36,727 nucleotides of DNA. It comes from Erysipelotrichaceae bacterium (lineage in GTDB: Bacteria > Bacillota_I > Bacilli_A > RFN20 > CAG-826). The notes under the pieces were generated by a model, which was not told the origin of the DNA, ran no database searches, and was given only the letters and a program-made list of their open reading frames with translations. Below, piece after piece: positions 1 through 7,390 of this stretch. Position 1 is the first letter of the stretch. Each line of letters opens with the position of its first letter. The stretch is taken from positions 1 to 36,727 of the forward strand of contig JACKCX010000009.1 of assembly GCA_020633795.1 (NCBI GenBank). The letters are read 5' to 3'. The translations under genes were made by a program, and so were the position numbers.

Positions 1-675
1 TTAGATTATTCGCAGATTGAATTGCGGGTTCTCGCTTCGCTATCTCATTGCCTTGGCTTACAAGAAGTATTTCAAAATGGTGAGGATATTCACGAAGCGA
101 CGGCTAAAAAAATCTTTAACCTTCGCGGACATCCAACTGCTTTGCAAAGAAGAAGAGCCAAAACTGTTAATTTCGGTATCGTCTATGGCATCTCTGATTG
201 GGGGTTAGCGGAGCAACTTGGAATCGCAGTTCCCGAAGCCAAACAAATTATCAATAATTTTTATAGTTCCTATCCCGAAATTGGTGCTTTCTTTCAAGTG
301 ATTGTCCAACAAGCCTTAAAAGACGGCTATGTCTGTACCCTTTTAGGAAGAAGGCGTTATCTTCGCGAATTAAAGGATGGCAATTATCAAACTCGCGAAT
401 TCGCCAAACGAGCCGCCATGAACGCTCCAATTCAAGGAACCGCTGCTGATCTCATCAAAGAAGCGATGATTCGCGTCGATGAAGCCCTCAAAAAAGGCCA
501 TTATCAAACAAAGATGGTTCTCCAAATTCACGATGAACTTATTTTTAAAGTTCCAAAGTCCGAAAAAGATGTCGTCTATCCTCTCATCAAACAGATCATG
601 GAAACCGCGATGAAACTCGATGTCCCTCTCGAAGTCGATGGAGGGTTTGGAAAAGATTGGTATAGTGCCAAGTAA
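1..675 (+). CDS. polA: DNA polymerase I, C-terminal polymerase domain (5' part outside window)
   Basis: Family A DNA polymerase, which fills gaps in repair and Okazaki fragment processing. The frame is open from base 1, so the gene is cut by the window edge and 224 residues remain. They begin exactly in motif A (DYSQIELR, metal-binding Asp at residue 2). The O-helix motif follows near residues 51-65 (RRAKTVNFGIVYG) with Phe at the position that discriminates against dideoxynucleotides in E. coli Pol I (F762). The TLLGRRR segment and motif C (QIHDEL, second catalytic Asp) come later. It ends with TAA nine bases before mutM, as in the polA-mutM-coaE order of Bacilli. Mycoplasmas often keep only the 5'-3' exonuclease part of PolA, so a polymerase domain argues against that group. 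Whether the exonuclease domain is present cannot be seen. Confidence 0.95.
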   Translation, partial: LDYSQIELRVLASLSHCLGLQEVFQNGEDIHEATAKKIFNLRGHPTALQRRRAKTVNFGIVYGISDWGLAEQLGIAVPEAKQIINNFYSSYPEIGAFFQVIVQQALKDGYVCTLLGRRRYLRELKDGNYQTREFAKRAAMNAPIQGTAADLIKEAMIRVDEALKKGHYQTKMVLQIHDELIFKVPKSEKDVVYPLIKQIMETAMKLDVPLEVDGGFGKDWYSAK

Positions 676-684
676 GGAGTTAAT

Positions 685-2088
685 ATGCCAGAATTACCAG
701 AAGTTGAAACTGTCAAATCGGTTTTAAAACCTATTATTATTAATCGCACAATCACGAAGATTGATGTTTTGCGGGCCACTACTATTTTAGGAGATCCTGA
801 AGAGTTTAAAAAAGCTCTCGTTGGAGAAACTTTTCGCGATATCACGCGCCTCGGCAAATTTCTCATCTTCCATCTTTCTCATCAAAGAGTTTTTCTCTCT
901 CACTTACGAATGGAAGGCAAGTTTTTTGAAGTCAAAGAAACAGAGCGAAACACCCCTTATGCTCGCGTCGTTTTCCATCTGAATAACGGTATGAAAATAT
1001 GCTATGACGATTCGCGATGCTTTGGCATTATGAAATTGACATCCGAAGATCATTGGTCAGAAGAAAAAGAGATTAAACAATTGGGACCAGAGCCATTTTA
1101 TATTGATGATGTCACTTATTTTTTAAAACGATGCGCTAAGAGCAATCTTCCGATTAAGAGTGTATTATTGGATCAAACGCTGATGACTGGTCTCGGTAAC
1201 ATCTATGCAGATGAAGTTCTTTTCGCCAGTCAAATTCATCCGTTAACTCCCGCGAAATTAATCACCAAAGAAGAGTGGAAGAAAATTTTAACTAACGCTC
1301 AGCGCATTTTAAAAGAAGCGATAATCGCTGGTGGCTCCACCATTCGTAGCTATCACCCTGGTAAGAACATCGATGGAACATTTCAATCTTCTCTCTTAGC
1401 TTATGGGCATAAAGATGATGATTGCTCTCGCTGTCGTCATCCCATGCGCTTTATGAAAGTCAATGGACGAGGAACAACCTATTGCCCAATTTGCCAAGTT
1501 AAGCGCGGACCGCATATTTCGGTCGCGATTTTCGGTTTAACAGGATCGGGAAAGTCGACTGTTCTGTCTGAATTCAGCAAAGCAGGTTATATCACCATAT
1601 CCAGCGATGAAATTGTTAAAGAGTTATATGAACAAGAAGAAGTGATTGCCACCATTGAAAAGATGTTCCATCTCTATTTCACCGACAAAGTCGACAAAGA
1701 TAAATTGCGAAATTATCTCTTTGATCATCCTCAAGATAAGCGCAAGCTAGAACGTTATGTTCACCCACTCGTTAAAGATTTAGTCGCCAAATTCATCAAA
1801 GAAAATCCTCTGAGCGCCGTAGAGGTCCCTCTTCTTTATGAAGCGAAGATGGATGAGATGTTTGATGTTCTCATCGCTGTAGACGCCGATGATGAAATTC
1901 GTTTAAAAAGAATGCAAAATCGCGATGCTAATCGCGCTTTAGCGTTAGAAAAAATCAACAATTTCAATAACCCTTTTTCTAAGAACAAAAGAAAAGCCGA
2001 CTTTATTATTGTCAATAATGACGGCTCAAATGAATTAATCGAAAAGACTCAGGCGATTATCAATAAATTGAAAGCTCGCCAAAGTTAA
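685..2088 (+). CDS. mutM-coaE: MutM-CoaE fusion: formamidopyrimidine-DNA glycosylase joined to dephospho-CoA kinase
   Basis: One uninterrupted 467-residue frame holds two complete enzymes. Residues 1-272 are MutM/Fpg, which removes 8-oxoguanine: N-terminal MPELPEVET with catalytic Pro2 and Glu3, Lys58 in RLGKF, the GLGNIYADE helix-two-turn-helix (169-177), and a terminal zinc finger with Cys247, Cys250, Cys267 and Cys270. Residues 276-467 are CoaE, which phosphorylates dephospho-CoA in the last step of CoA synthesis: P-loop GLTGSGKST (284-292), SSDEI (306-310), HPLV (360-363), VPLLYEA (381-387). The P-loop is three residues shorter than the usual GLTGGIGSGKST, and the Gln of the usual RIxxQ segment appears to be Phe427. 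The start is ATG with AGGAG upstream. In Bacilli the two genes are neighbours, so fusion by loss of a stop codon is simple. The last 29 bases overlap the end of dnaI on the other strand. A sequencing frameshift is unlikely because both halves are full length. Confidence 0.93.
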   Translation: MPELPEVETVKSVLKPIIINRTITKIDVLRATTILGDPEEFKKALVGETFRDITRLGKFLIFHLSHQRVFLSHLRMEGKFFEVKETERNTPYARVVFHLNNGMKICYDDSRCFGIMKLTSEDHWSEEKEIKQLGPEPFYIDDVTYFLKRCAKSNLPIKSVLLDQTLMTGLGNIYADEVLFASQIHPLTPAKLITKEEWKKILTNAQRILKEAIIAGGSTIRSYHPGKNIDGTFQSSLLAYGHKDDDCSRCRHPMRFMKVNGRGTTYCPICQVKRGPHISVAIFGLTGSGKSTVLSEFSKAGYITISSDEIVKELYEQEEVIATIEKMFHLYFTDKVDKDKLRNYLFDHPQDKRKLERYVHPLVKDLVAKFIKENPLSAVEVPLLYEAKMDEMFDVLIAVDADDEIRLKRMQNRDANRALALEKINNFNNPFSKNKRKADFIIVNNDGSNELIEKTQAIINKLKARQS

Positions 2089-2950
2089 TCTCTTTTCCTG
2101 CGGTATCGCTCATAATTTTGCCAATTTGTTTCGCTCTTATTTGCCCTGGCTTAGAGGTGGAATAAAGAGTGATAATATCTTTAATCGTAAAATCGCTCGT
2201 GATAATAGTCATGAGCCTTTTATTTGCCCGCATGGATAAAATGGGGAAGATGATTGCGTCACGAACGAAATCATTTTTAAATTCGTTGCCAAAATCATCG
2301 AGAACAAGAATGGGCACATTGCAATACCGATCTAATTCTCTTTGAAACTTATCTTTATCATGATAGGACAAATCACTTAGTTCTCGCGTGCGTTGCGAAC
2401 AATTCAAAAAGCAAATTGGTCCCATCTTTTTCTTGGCGGCATCGACCGTGACAATGGCCGCGGCGAAAGTGCGACCACTATTGGAAGCACCAGTTAAATA
2501 AATCCAACCATTATCACCATTTTTTGTGAAATTGCTATATTTAGCGAGCAGTTGGAGACGACCATCCGATTTATCGAGAGAACGCAGATCATAATCCAAC
2601 CATTCTTCGGGAAAATCACGAACGAGAAATTGCTTCTCAAAGAGCATTTTCTTAAGAAATTCACGGCAAGGTGATAATTCGCGATCGAGATATCCATTAT
2701 GATAAGAAATTTTGGTGACGAGTAAAGGGCGATCTTTTTGACAAGCTTTTGCTCCCGGACATTTCTTGCAATAATTGATGTCTGAGACAAAATCAAAAAT
2801 CTTTGGCAAATTGCGGTTGATGACTTCTTCCGGTACGCCTAATTCATTTAAAAATCTAATCGCCGCGGGGCAATTCTCATATGCTGTTTTCATCTGCTCA
2901 AGGATTTGCTGATCCTCATCGACAACCATATTAACTTTAAGCTTTTCCAT
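2060..2950 (-). CDS. dnaI: Primosomal helicase loader DnaI (Walker A Lys replaced by Arg)
   Basis: AAA+ loader that places the replicative helicase on DNA with DnaB and DnaD. The protein has 296 residues. The N-terminal region carries the zinc-binding cysteines typical of DnaI (Cys61, Cys64, Cys70, Cys95). The ATPase domain starts near residue 145 with GASNSGRT (154-161): Arg160 stands where the Walker A lysine is expected (codon CGC). Walker B ILVLDD (214-219) and TSDF (251-254, sensor-like) are present. I chose the ATG at 2950 because AGGAGG lies eight bases upstream; a longer frame reaches 2977 without such a site. The start overlaps the end of dnaB by 14 bases, so the two are translationally coupled. 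The stop codon lies inside the mutM-coaE gene on the opposite strand. The family is certain; ATPase competence is not. Confidence 0.93.
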   Translation of the reverse strand: MEKLKVNMVVDEDQQILEQMKTAYENCPAAIRFLNELGVPEEVINRNLPKIFDFVSDINYCKKCPGAKACQKDRPLLVTKISYHNGYLDRELSPCREFLKKMLFEKQFLVRDFPEEWLDYDLRSLDKSDGRLQLLAKYSNFTKNGDNGWIYLTGASNSGRTFAAAIVTVDAAKKKMGPICFLNCSQRTRELSDLSYHDKDKFQRELDRYCNVPILVLDDFGNEFKNDFVRDAIIFPILSMRANKRLMTIITSDFTIKDIITLYSTSKPGQIRAKQIGKIMSDTAGKEINFGELSIY

Positions 2951-4211
2951 CACTACCTCCTGCATCGAGATCATCAATCATTTGTTCCCAGCTGGGCAAA
3001 TCATCTTTCTCTTTTTCATTTTGTGATATATTCTTATCGCCACTGACAGAAGCGATTTCTTTTTGTTTCGGATGAGCGACTTTTTTGAGATAATTCATCG
3101 CGTCAACTGTCGTCGAAATTCCTTCGCGAGCAATCGAGGCAGCAACCTTTTCACAATACGCGCGACTCAAGACATTATTGTTGACGGTCGCAACAAAATC
3201 GACAATCGCGTTAATCACGCCATTGGTTAAATGAAAATGGCTTGATAAATCATTGATTAAGCGCAAGTCAGAAATTGCAGGGCGCGTACCATTTTGTAAA
3301 ACAGCGAGGTAATCTTTTGGCGATATACTTTCGAGAAGATTAATTTTATGAGCTAAATCCGAGGAGCCAGAGATCATATTGAGATGAGTGCCATTTCTTT
3401 TTACAGATAGATAGTTGTAATTTGTTTCATCTTGAAAAGCTTTGGTCAATTGAGTGAAATCAAGGCGCTTACCTTTGGTGGCGTGCGGATTATAAATATT
3501 TGCTACATCATTGGCGGAAGTTACTTCATCCACCCCATAAAGAGTGGCTAAACGCTCTAATTCTTTCATATCTTTTTTGGTGAAAGCATCATTTTTAATT
3601 TGAGAAATTTGCGAGAGACAATCAAAGAATTTTTCATAAGAAAACGCCATCGTTATTTTGCCATTTGTTCTTCCGATAGAAGAAGAGGTATTATTCAATA
3701 CTTTGGCAAAGACGGGATTATCAAGATCAGGATGAAAAACTTCGACAAAGGAAGCAGTTAATTCTTTGCCTTCGTGAGCAGGAGCCTCAAGATGGTAGAT
3801 TCTCATGAAACGATTAGCGTCATTTTCTCCAATTGATTTAATCAGCATGCCATAGAGAAGAGCGTTATCGAAAAAACTTTTTGGGGTTTTAGGAGCGTAA
3901 ACATCATATTGATAGAGACAAATATCATTCTCTTTTTGCATAAACGTTTTGAGAAGACCAATGGCTTCAAGAGCTTTTCTTGCTTCCACGAAATCACCTG
4001 GTGACATCTGCATTCGTGTCAGTAATTGCTCATGAGTAATAATTGAAGTCACTTTTTGATTTTTGGCTTCGCTCCAAAAAGTAAAATATAAACTCATGGC
4101 TTGTGAACTAATAATTGGTTGATATAAATTTGCGACTGTCTCAATGTCATAATCAGCGATGAGAGAAACCATTTTTACTTCCAGAAAATCTTTGTTCGCC
4201 ACAATATTCAT
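2937..4211 (-). CDS. dnaB: Replication initiation / helicase-loading protein DnaB (Bacillota type)
   Basis: This is the Gram-positive DnaB (DnaD/DnaB family), a remodeller and membrane-attachment protein of initiation, not the E. coli helicase of the same name. The protein has 424 residues. The N-terminal winged-helix part includes YQPIISSQAMSLYFTFW. The C-terminal DnaB_2 domain contains SPKDYLAVLQNG and later LTNGVINAIVDFV with NNNVLSRAY, matching the conserved DDBH2 pattern. A low-complexity charged linker (NISQNEKEKDD) precedes the C-terminus. I chose ATG 4211, preceded by GGAGG at a good distance; the in-frame TTG at 4226 is part of that ribosome-binding site. dnaI follows with a 14-base overlap. 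The upstream region holds DnaA-box-like sites that could link this operon to initiation. Confidence 0.92.
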   Translation of the reverse strand: MNIVANKDFLEVKMVSLIADYDIETVANLYQPIISSQAMSLYFTFWSEAKNQKVTSIITHEQLLTRMQMSPGDFVEARKALEAIGLLKTFMQKENDICLYQYDVYAPKTPKSFFDNALLYGMLIKSIGENDANRFMRIYHLEAPAHEGKELTASFVEVFHPDLDNPVFAKVLNNTSSSIGRTNGKITMAFSYEKFFDCLSQISQIKNDAFTKKDMKELERLATLYGVDEVTSANDVANIYNPHATKGKRLDFTQLTKAFQDETNYNYLSVKRNGTHLNMISGSSDLAHKINLLESISPKDYLAVLQNGTRPAISDLRLINDLSSHFHLTNGVINAIVDFVATVNNNVLSRAYCEKVAASIAREGISTTVDAMNYLKKVAHPKQKEIASVSGDKNISQNEKEKDDLPSWEQMIDDLDAGGSDGKA

Positions 4212-4299
4212 CTGACCAGCCTCCAAGTTGTGACTTATTATCCCATGAAAAAAATGACCTTTTCAATATGAAAAAGAAGAGGGAAAAATGGGGATAAAA

Positions 4300-4398
4300 T
4301 TATCCACAGTCATAAAATAATTGATTTATATATAATATAAATCGATATGAATTAATTGATAAATGACACCAGTTATCCACCATGCATTTTGTGGATAA
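4300..4398. promoter_or_regulatory. DnaA-box cluster with AT-rich core between dnaB and pfkA
   Basis: Two perfect copies of the DnaA box TTATCCACA occur, at 4300-4308 on the plus strand and at 4390-4398 on the minus strand, with an 8/9 match (TTATCCACC) at 4373-4381. Between the first and second lie about 60 bases that are almost all A and T. The rest of the 351-base gap (4212-4562) holds the dnaB ribosome-binding site and the pfkA promoter region, and no gene that I can see. The sites lie upstream of dnaB-dnaI, so DnaA control of that operon is the simplest reading. A replication origin or titration site is possible, but no dnaA or dnaN gene is in the window. Confidence 0.6.
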
Positions 4399-4487
4399 AT
4401 TATTAATTTATAAAGATCGCATATCGAAAAAGCAAATTTGCCACTCGCAAAAGGAGAAAACAATTCAAGAATATTGATAACTATTTA

Positions 4488-4517
4488 TAGACTTATCTGC
4501 CTCTTTTAGCGCATAAT
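4488..4517 (+). promoter_or_regulatory. Candidate pfkA promoter
   Basis: CATAAT at 4512-4517 is a good -10 element. TAGACT at 4488-4493, 18 bases upstream, is a weak -35 (4 of 6). The placement 45 bases before the pfkA ATG is reasonable, but the call rests on pattern alone. Confidence 0.35.
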
Positions 4518-4522
4518 AGACT

Positions 4523-4544
4523 TAATAATAGTTTTCTATTATTA
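4523..4544. repeat. Perfect 9-bp inverted repeat ahead of pfkA
   Basis: TAATAATAG (4523-4531) and CTATTATTA (4536-4544) are perfect inverted copies around a TTTT loop. They sit between the candidate promoter and the ribosome-binding site (AGAGG) of pfkA. This could be an operator or a weak 5' stem in the mRNA. There is no following T-run, so it is not an ordinary terminator. Confidence 0.5.
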
Positions 4545-4562
4545 GCAAAGAGGTATTGTCCT

Positions 4563-5522
4563 ATGGTTAAAAAAATTGCAATTCTAACAAGTGGCGGTGA
4601 TGCTCCAGGCATGAATTCCGCTCTTCGCGTTTGTATCCGAGCTGGTTTGTATTATGGCTGGGATATGTATGTCGTGTATGAAGGGTTTAAAGGCCTTATT
4701 GAAGGTAACATTAAACAAATTAACAAAGAGTTTACCAGCGATATTATGAATCGCGGTGGCACGATTATTCGTTCCGCTCGACTCCCAGAATTTAAAGAAC
4801 CCGCTGTCGTTCAAAAAGCCGTTAGCATTCTTAAAGACTTTGAAATTGATGGATTAATTGGTATCGGTGGAGATGGCACTTATCGTGGCTTAGCCGATAT
4901 GGCTAAATTAGGTTTCCCAGTTGTTGGGTTACCTGGCACAATTGATAACGATGTGGCTTCGACTGATGAAACAATCGGTTTTGCCACCGCCTTAAACACT
5001 ATTTGTGAATGCGTCGATAAGATTAAAGATACATCTGGTTCTCATCAAAGATGTTCCATCATTGAAGTGATGGGACGTCACTGTGGCGATTTAGCGATCT
5101 TCTCTTCCTTAGCTGAAGGCGCTGAAGCTTGCATTACTTTTGATCAACCTGCTAAAGAGGAAGAATTATTCCGTCGCTTAAGAAAAATGAAGGCCCAAAA
5201 TAAGAGCCACGCGATTGTTATTGTTAGCGAAAATTTGCTCGATATTAATGAACTAGCCCAAAAGATTGAAAAAGAAACAGGTTTTGACTCACGAACCGAA
5301 GTACTAGGACGTCTACAAAGAGGCGGAAGCCCTGTCGCTCATGATCGTATCTTAGCCGCTCGACTTGGCACGGAAGCTATCGAAGTTTTCCGCCGAGGAG
5401 AAAGTGGCAAAGTCATCAGTATTCATCACAACAATATCGTCGCCATTGATATCGATAAAGCTCTCGAGATGAAACGCGACATTCACACTGATTTAATGAA
5501 GTTAGTTGAAATGCTTCAATAG
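4563..5522 (+). CDS. pfkA: ATP-dependent 6-phosphofructokinase
   Basis: Phosphorylates fructose 6-phosphate to fructose 1,6-bisphosphate, the committed step of glycolysis. The 319-residue length matches bacterial PfkA. The N-terminus has SGGDAPGMN (10-18). GGDGT (102-106) has glycine rather than the aspartate found in pyrophosphate-dependent enzymes, so ATP is the expected donor. TIDND (126-130) holds the catalytic Asp128. EVMGRHCGDLA and GRLQRGGSP are the usual substrate-binding segments. Start ATG at 4563 has AGAGG upstream. The gene lies 64 bases ahead of thrS on the same strand. Pyruvate kinase, a common partner in Bacilli, is not adjacent here. Confidence 0.97.
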   Translation: MVKKIAILTSGGDAPGMNSALRVCIRAGLYYGWDMYVVYEGFKGLIEGNIKQINKEFTSDIMNRGGTIIRSARLPEFKEPAVVQKAVSILKDFEIDGLIGIGGDGTYRGLADMAKLGFPVVGLPGTIDNDVASTDETIGFATALNTICECVDKIKDTSGSHQRCSIIEVMGRHCGDLAIFSSLAEGAEACITFDQPAKEEELFRRLRKMKAQNKSHAIVIVSENLLDINELAQKIEKETGFDSRTEVLGRLQRGGSPVAHDRILAARLGTEAIEVFRRGESGKVISIHHNNIVAIDIDKALEMKRDIHTDLMKLVEMLQ

Positions 5523-5586
5523 GTTAAATCTATATAAATATATAAACACAAAGAAAGCCCACTATTGTATTGTGGAGGAGAAAAAT

Positions 5587-7374
5587 ATGAAAGTACAACA
5601 ACACGATGGTTCCGTCGTCGAAATGGACAAGAAAGCCCCCGAATCCTTAGAAGTGTTAAATCACTCGACCAGTCATCTGCTCGCTGAAGCTGTTCAGCAA
5701 TTATATCCGGACGCCTTGTTCGGCTTTGGACCCGCGATTGAAAATGGTTTTTATTATGATATTGATTTCAAAAATCCCATCGTCGAAGATGATTTGATTA
5801 AAATTGAAAAGAAAATGCATGAATTGGCCGCGAAAGACGAAAAAATTGTTCGTCAATCACTCACCAAAACAGAAGCCTTAGAAGTTTTTAAAGATAATCC
5901 CTATAAACTTGAATTAATTCGTGACATCAATGAAGATATCACCACTTTTACTCAAGGCAATTTTGTCGACTTGTGCCGTGGCCCTCATATCTTATCCACT
6001 GGTCAAATCAAACATTTTAAATTATTGAGTATCGCTGGCGCCTATTGGCGGGGCGATAGCAAAAATAAACAACTCTGCCGTATCTATGGTACATCTTGGT
6101 GGAGCGAAGAGGATTTAAAAGCTTATCTCGATTTGATTGAAGAAAGAAAAAAGAGAGATCATCGTTTATTAGGTAAACAGCTCGATTTGTTCATGCTCAG
6201 TGAATATGGTCCTGGTTTTCCTTTCTGGCTTCCTAATGGTATGATTCTTCGCGAAGCAATTGAAGAATACTGGAAACAACAACATTTCAAATACCACTAT
6301 GTGGTCGTCAAAACACCAATTATGCTCTCTAAAGAATTATGGGAGATTTCAGGTCACTGGTCTCATTACAAAGACAATATGTACACCACTAAGATTGATG
6401 ATCGCGAATTCGCCATCAAACCAATGAACTGCCCAGGCGGCATTCTCGTCTATAAAAATTCCTTACATTCCTATAAAGATTTACCAATCAGAATGGCAGA
6501 ATTAGGTCTTGTTCATCGTCATGAAGCGAGCGGTGCTCTCAACGGTTTGTTCCGCGTTCGCGCCTTCACCCAAGACGATGCTCATATTTTCTGTCGTGAA
6601 GATCAACTCGTTGATGAAATAACGACATTGCTCAATTTCTATGAGGAAATGTATAGCGTTTTTGGTCTTGATTACTACATCGTTTTAAGCACGCGTCCTG
6701 AAACGGGATATATCGGAGATATCAAGATTTGGAATAAATCCGAAGCCATTCTCAAGGAAGCTTGTGAAAAGAGCGGAAAAGAATTCAAAATCAATCCTGG
6801 TGATGGCGCCTTTTATGGCCCTAAACTAGATTTCAAATTAAAAGATTCGATGAATCGTGTTTGGCAATGTGGCACCATTCAACTCGACATGAATTTACCT
6901 GAGCGTTTTGATTGTTTCTATATCGACAGCGATGGCGAAAAGAAACGTCCGATTATGCTCCATCGTGCTTGCCTTGGTTCCATCGAAAGATTCATCGGCA
7001 TCCTCATCGAACATTACGGAGGAGCTTTCCCAGCTTGGTTAGCACCAGTGCAGGTTAATTTATTACCAGTTAATAATGCCTATCATCTCGCTTATGCTCA
7101 GGAATTATATGATTTATTAAGAGCTCGCCATATTCGCGTTACTCTTGATGACAGCAATGATAAACTCGGTTATCGCATGAGAAATTCGCAAGTGAAAAAG
7201 ATTCCTTTCACGATTGTCCTAGGTGATCATGAAAGAGATGAGCGTGCGTTGACTTATCGCCGTTTTGGTTCTAATGAACAAATCACCGTTTCTATTGATG
7301 ATTTTGTGACTTTAATTGAGGAAGAAATCAAAGATAAAAAACAAAATCTTGAAACAGCTAAAACGAATGACTGA
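5587..7374 (+). CDS. thrS: Threonyl-tRNA synthetase lacking the TGS domain
   Basis: Charges tRNA-Thr. The protein has 595 residues, about 45 shorter than the usual length of around 640. After MKVQQHDGSVVEMD, which resembles the first strands of a TGS domain, the sequence passes within about ten residues into the editing domain, so most of TGS is missing. The editing site is intact: HSTSH (His26, His30) and CRGPH (Cys130, His134). The catalytic core keeps the zinc ligands Cys282, His333 and His459, and the C-terminal anticodon-binding domain is present. Start ATG 5587 follows GGAGGAG; the frame extends upstream into pfkA without another good site. The 64-base gap before the gene is too short for a T-box leader. 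In Bacilli thrS often lies between dnaI and infC, as it does here with pfkA and pepC added. Confidence 0.96.
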   Translation: MKVQQHDGSVVEMDKKAPESLEVLNHSTSHLLAEAVQQLYPDALFGFGPAIENGFYYDIDFKNPIVEDDLIKIEKKMHELAAKDEKIVRQSLTKTEALEVFKDNPYKLELIRDINEDITTFTQGNFVDLCRGPHILSTGQIKHFKLLSIAGAYWRGDSKNKQLCRIYGTSWWSEEDLKAYLDLIEERKKRDHRLLGKQLDLFMLSEYGPGFPFWLPNGMILREAIEEYWKQQHFKYHYVVVKTPIMLSKELWEISGHWSHYKDNMYTTKIDDREFAIKPMNCPGGILVYKNSLHSYKDLPIRMAELGLVHRHEASGALNGLFRVRAFTQDDAHIFCREDQLVDEITTLLNFYEEMYSVFGLDYYIVLSTRPETGYIGDIKIWNKSEAILKEACEKSGKEFKINPGDGAFYGPKLDFKLKDSMNRVWQCGTIQLDMNLPERFDCFYIDSDGEKKRPIMLHRACLGSIERFIGILIEHYGGAFPAWLAPVQVNLLPVNNAYHLAYAQELYDLLRARHIRVTLDDSNDKLGYRMRNSQVKKIPFTIVLGDHERDERALTYRRFGSNEQITVSIDDFVTLIEEEIKDKKQNLETAKTND

Positions 7375-7390
7375 TGAGGTTTATGAGATT

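Noticed and set aside
576..866. Antisense frame over the polA-mutM boundary
   Set aside because: It is a shadow of two conserved coding regions with no start signal.
4212..4562. Calling the DnaA-box region the chromosomal origin
   Set aside because: No dnaA or dnaN gene is present, gene strands do not switch consistently around it, and only three boxes are seen. Reported as regulatory instead.
5523..5586. T-box riboswitch ahead of thrS
   Set aside because: The gap to pfkA is only 64 bases, too short, with no terminator hairpin.
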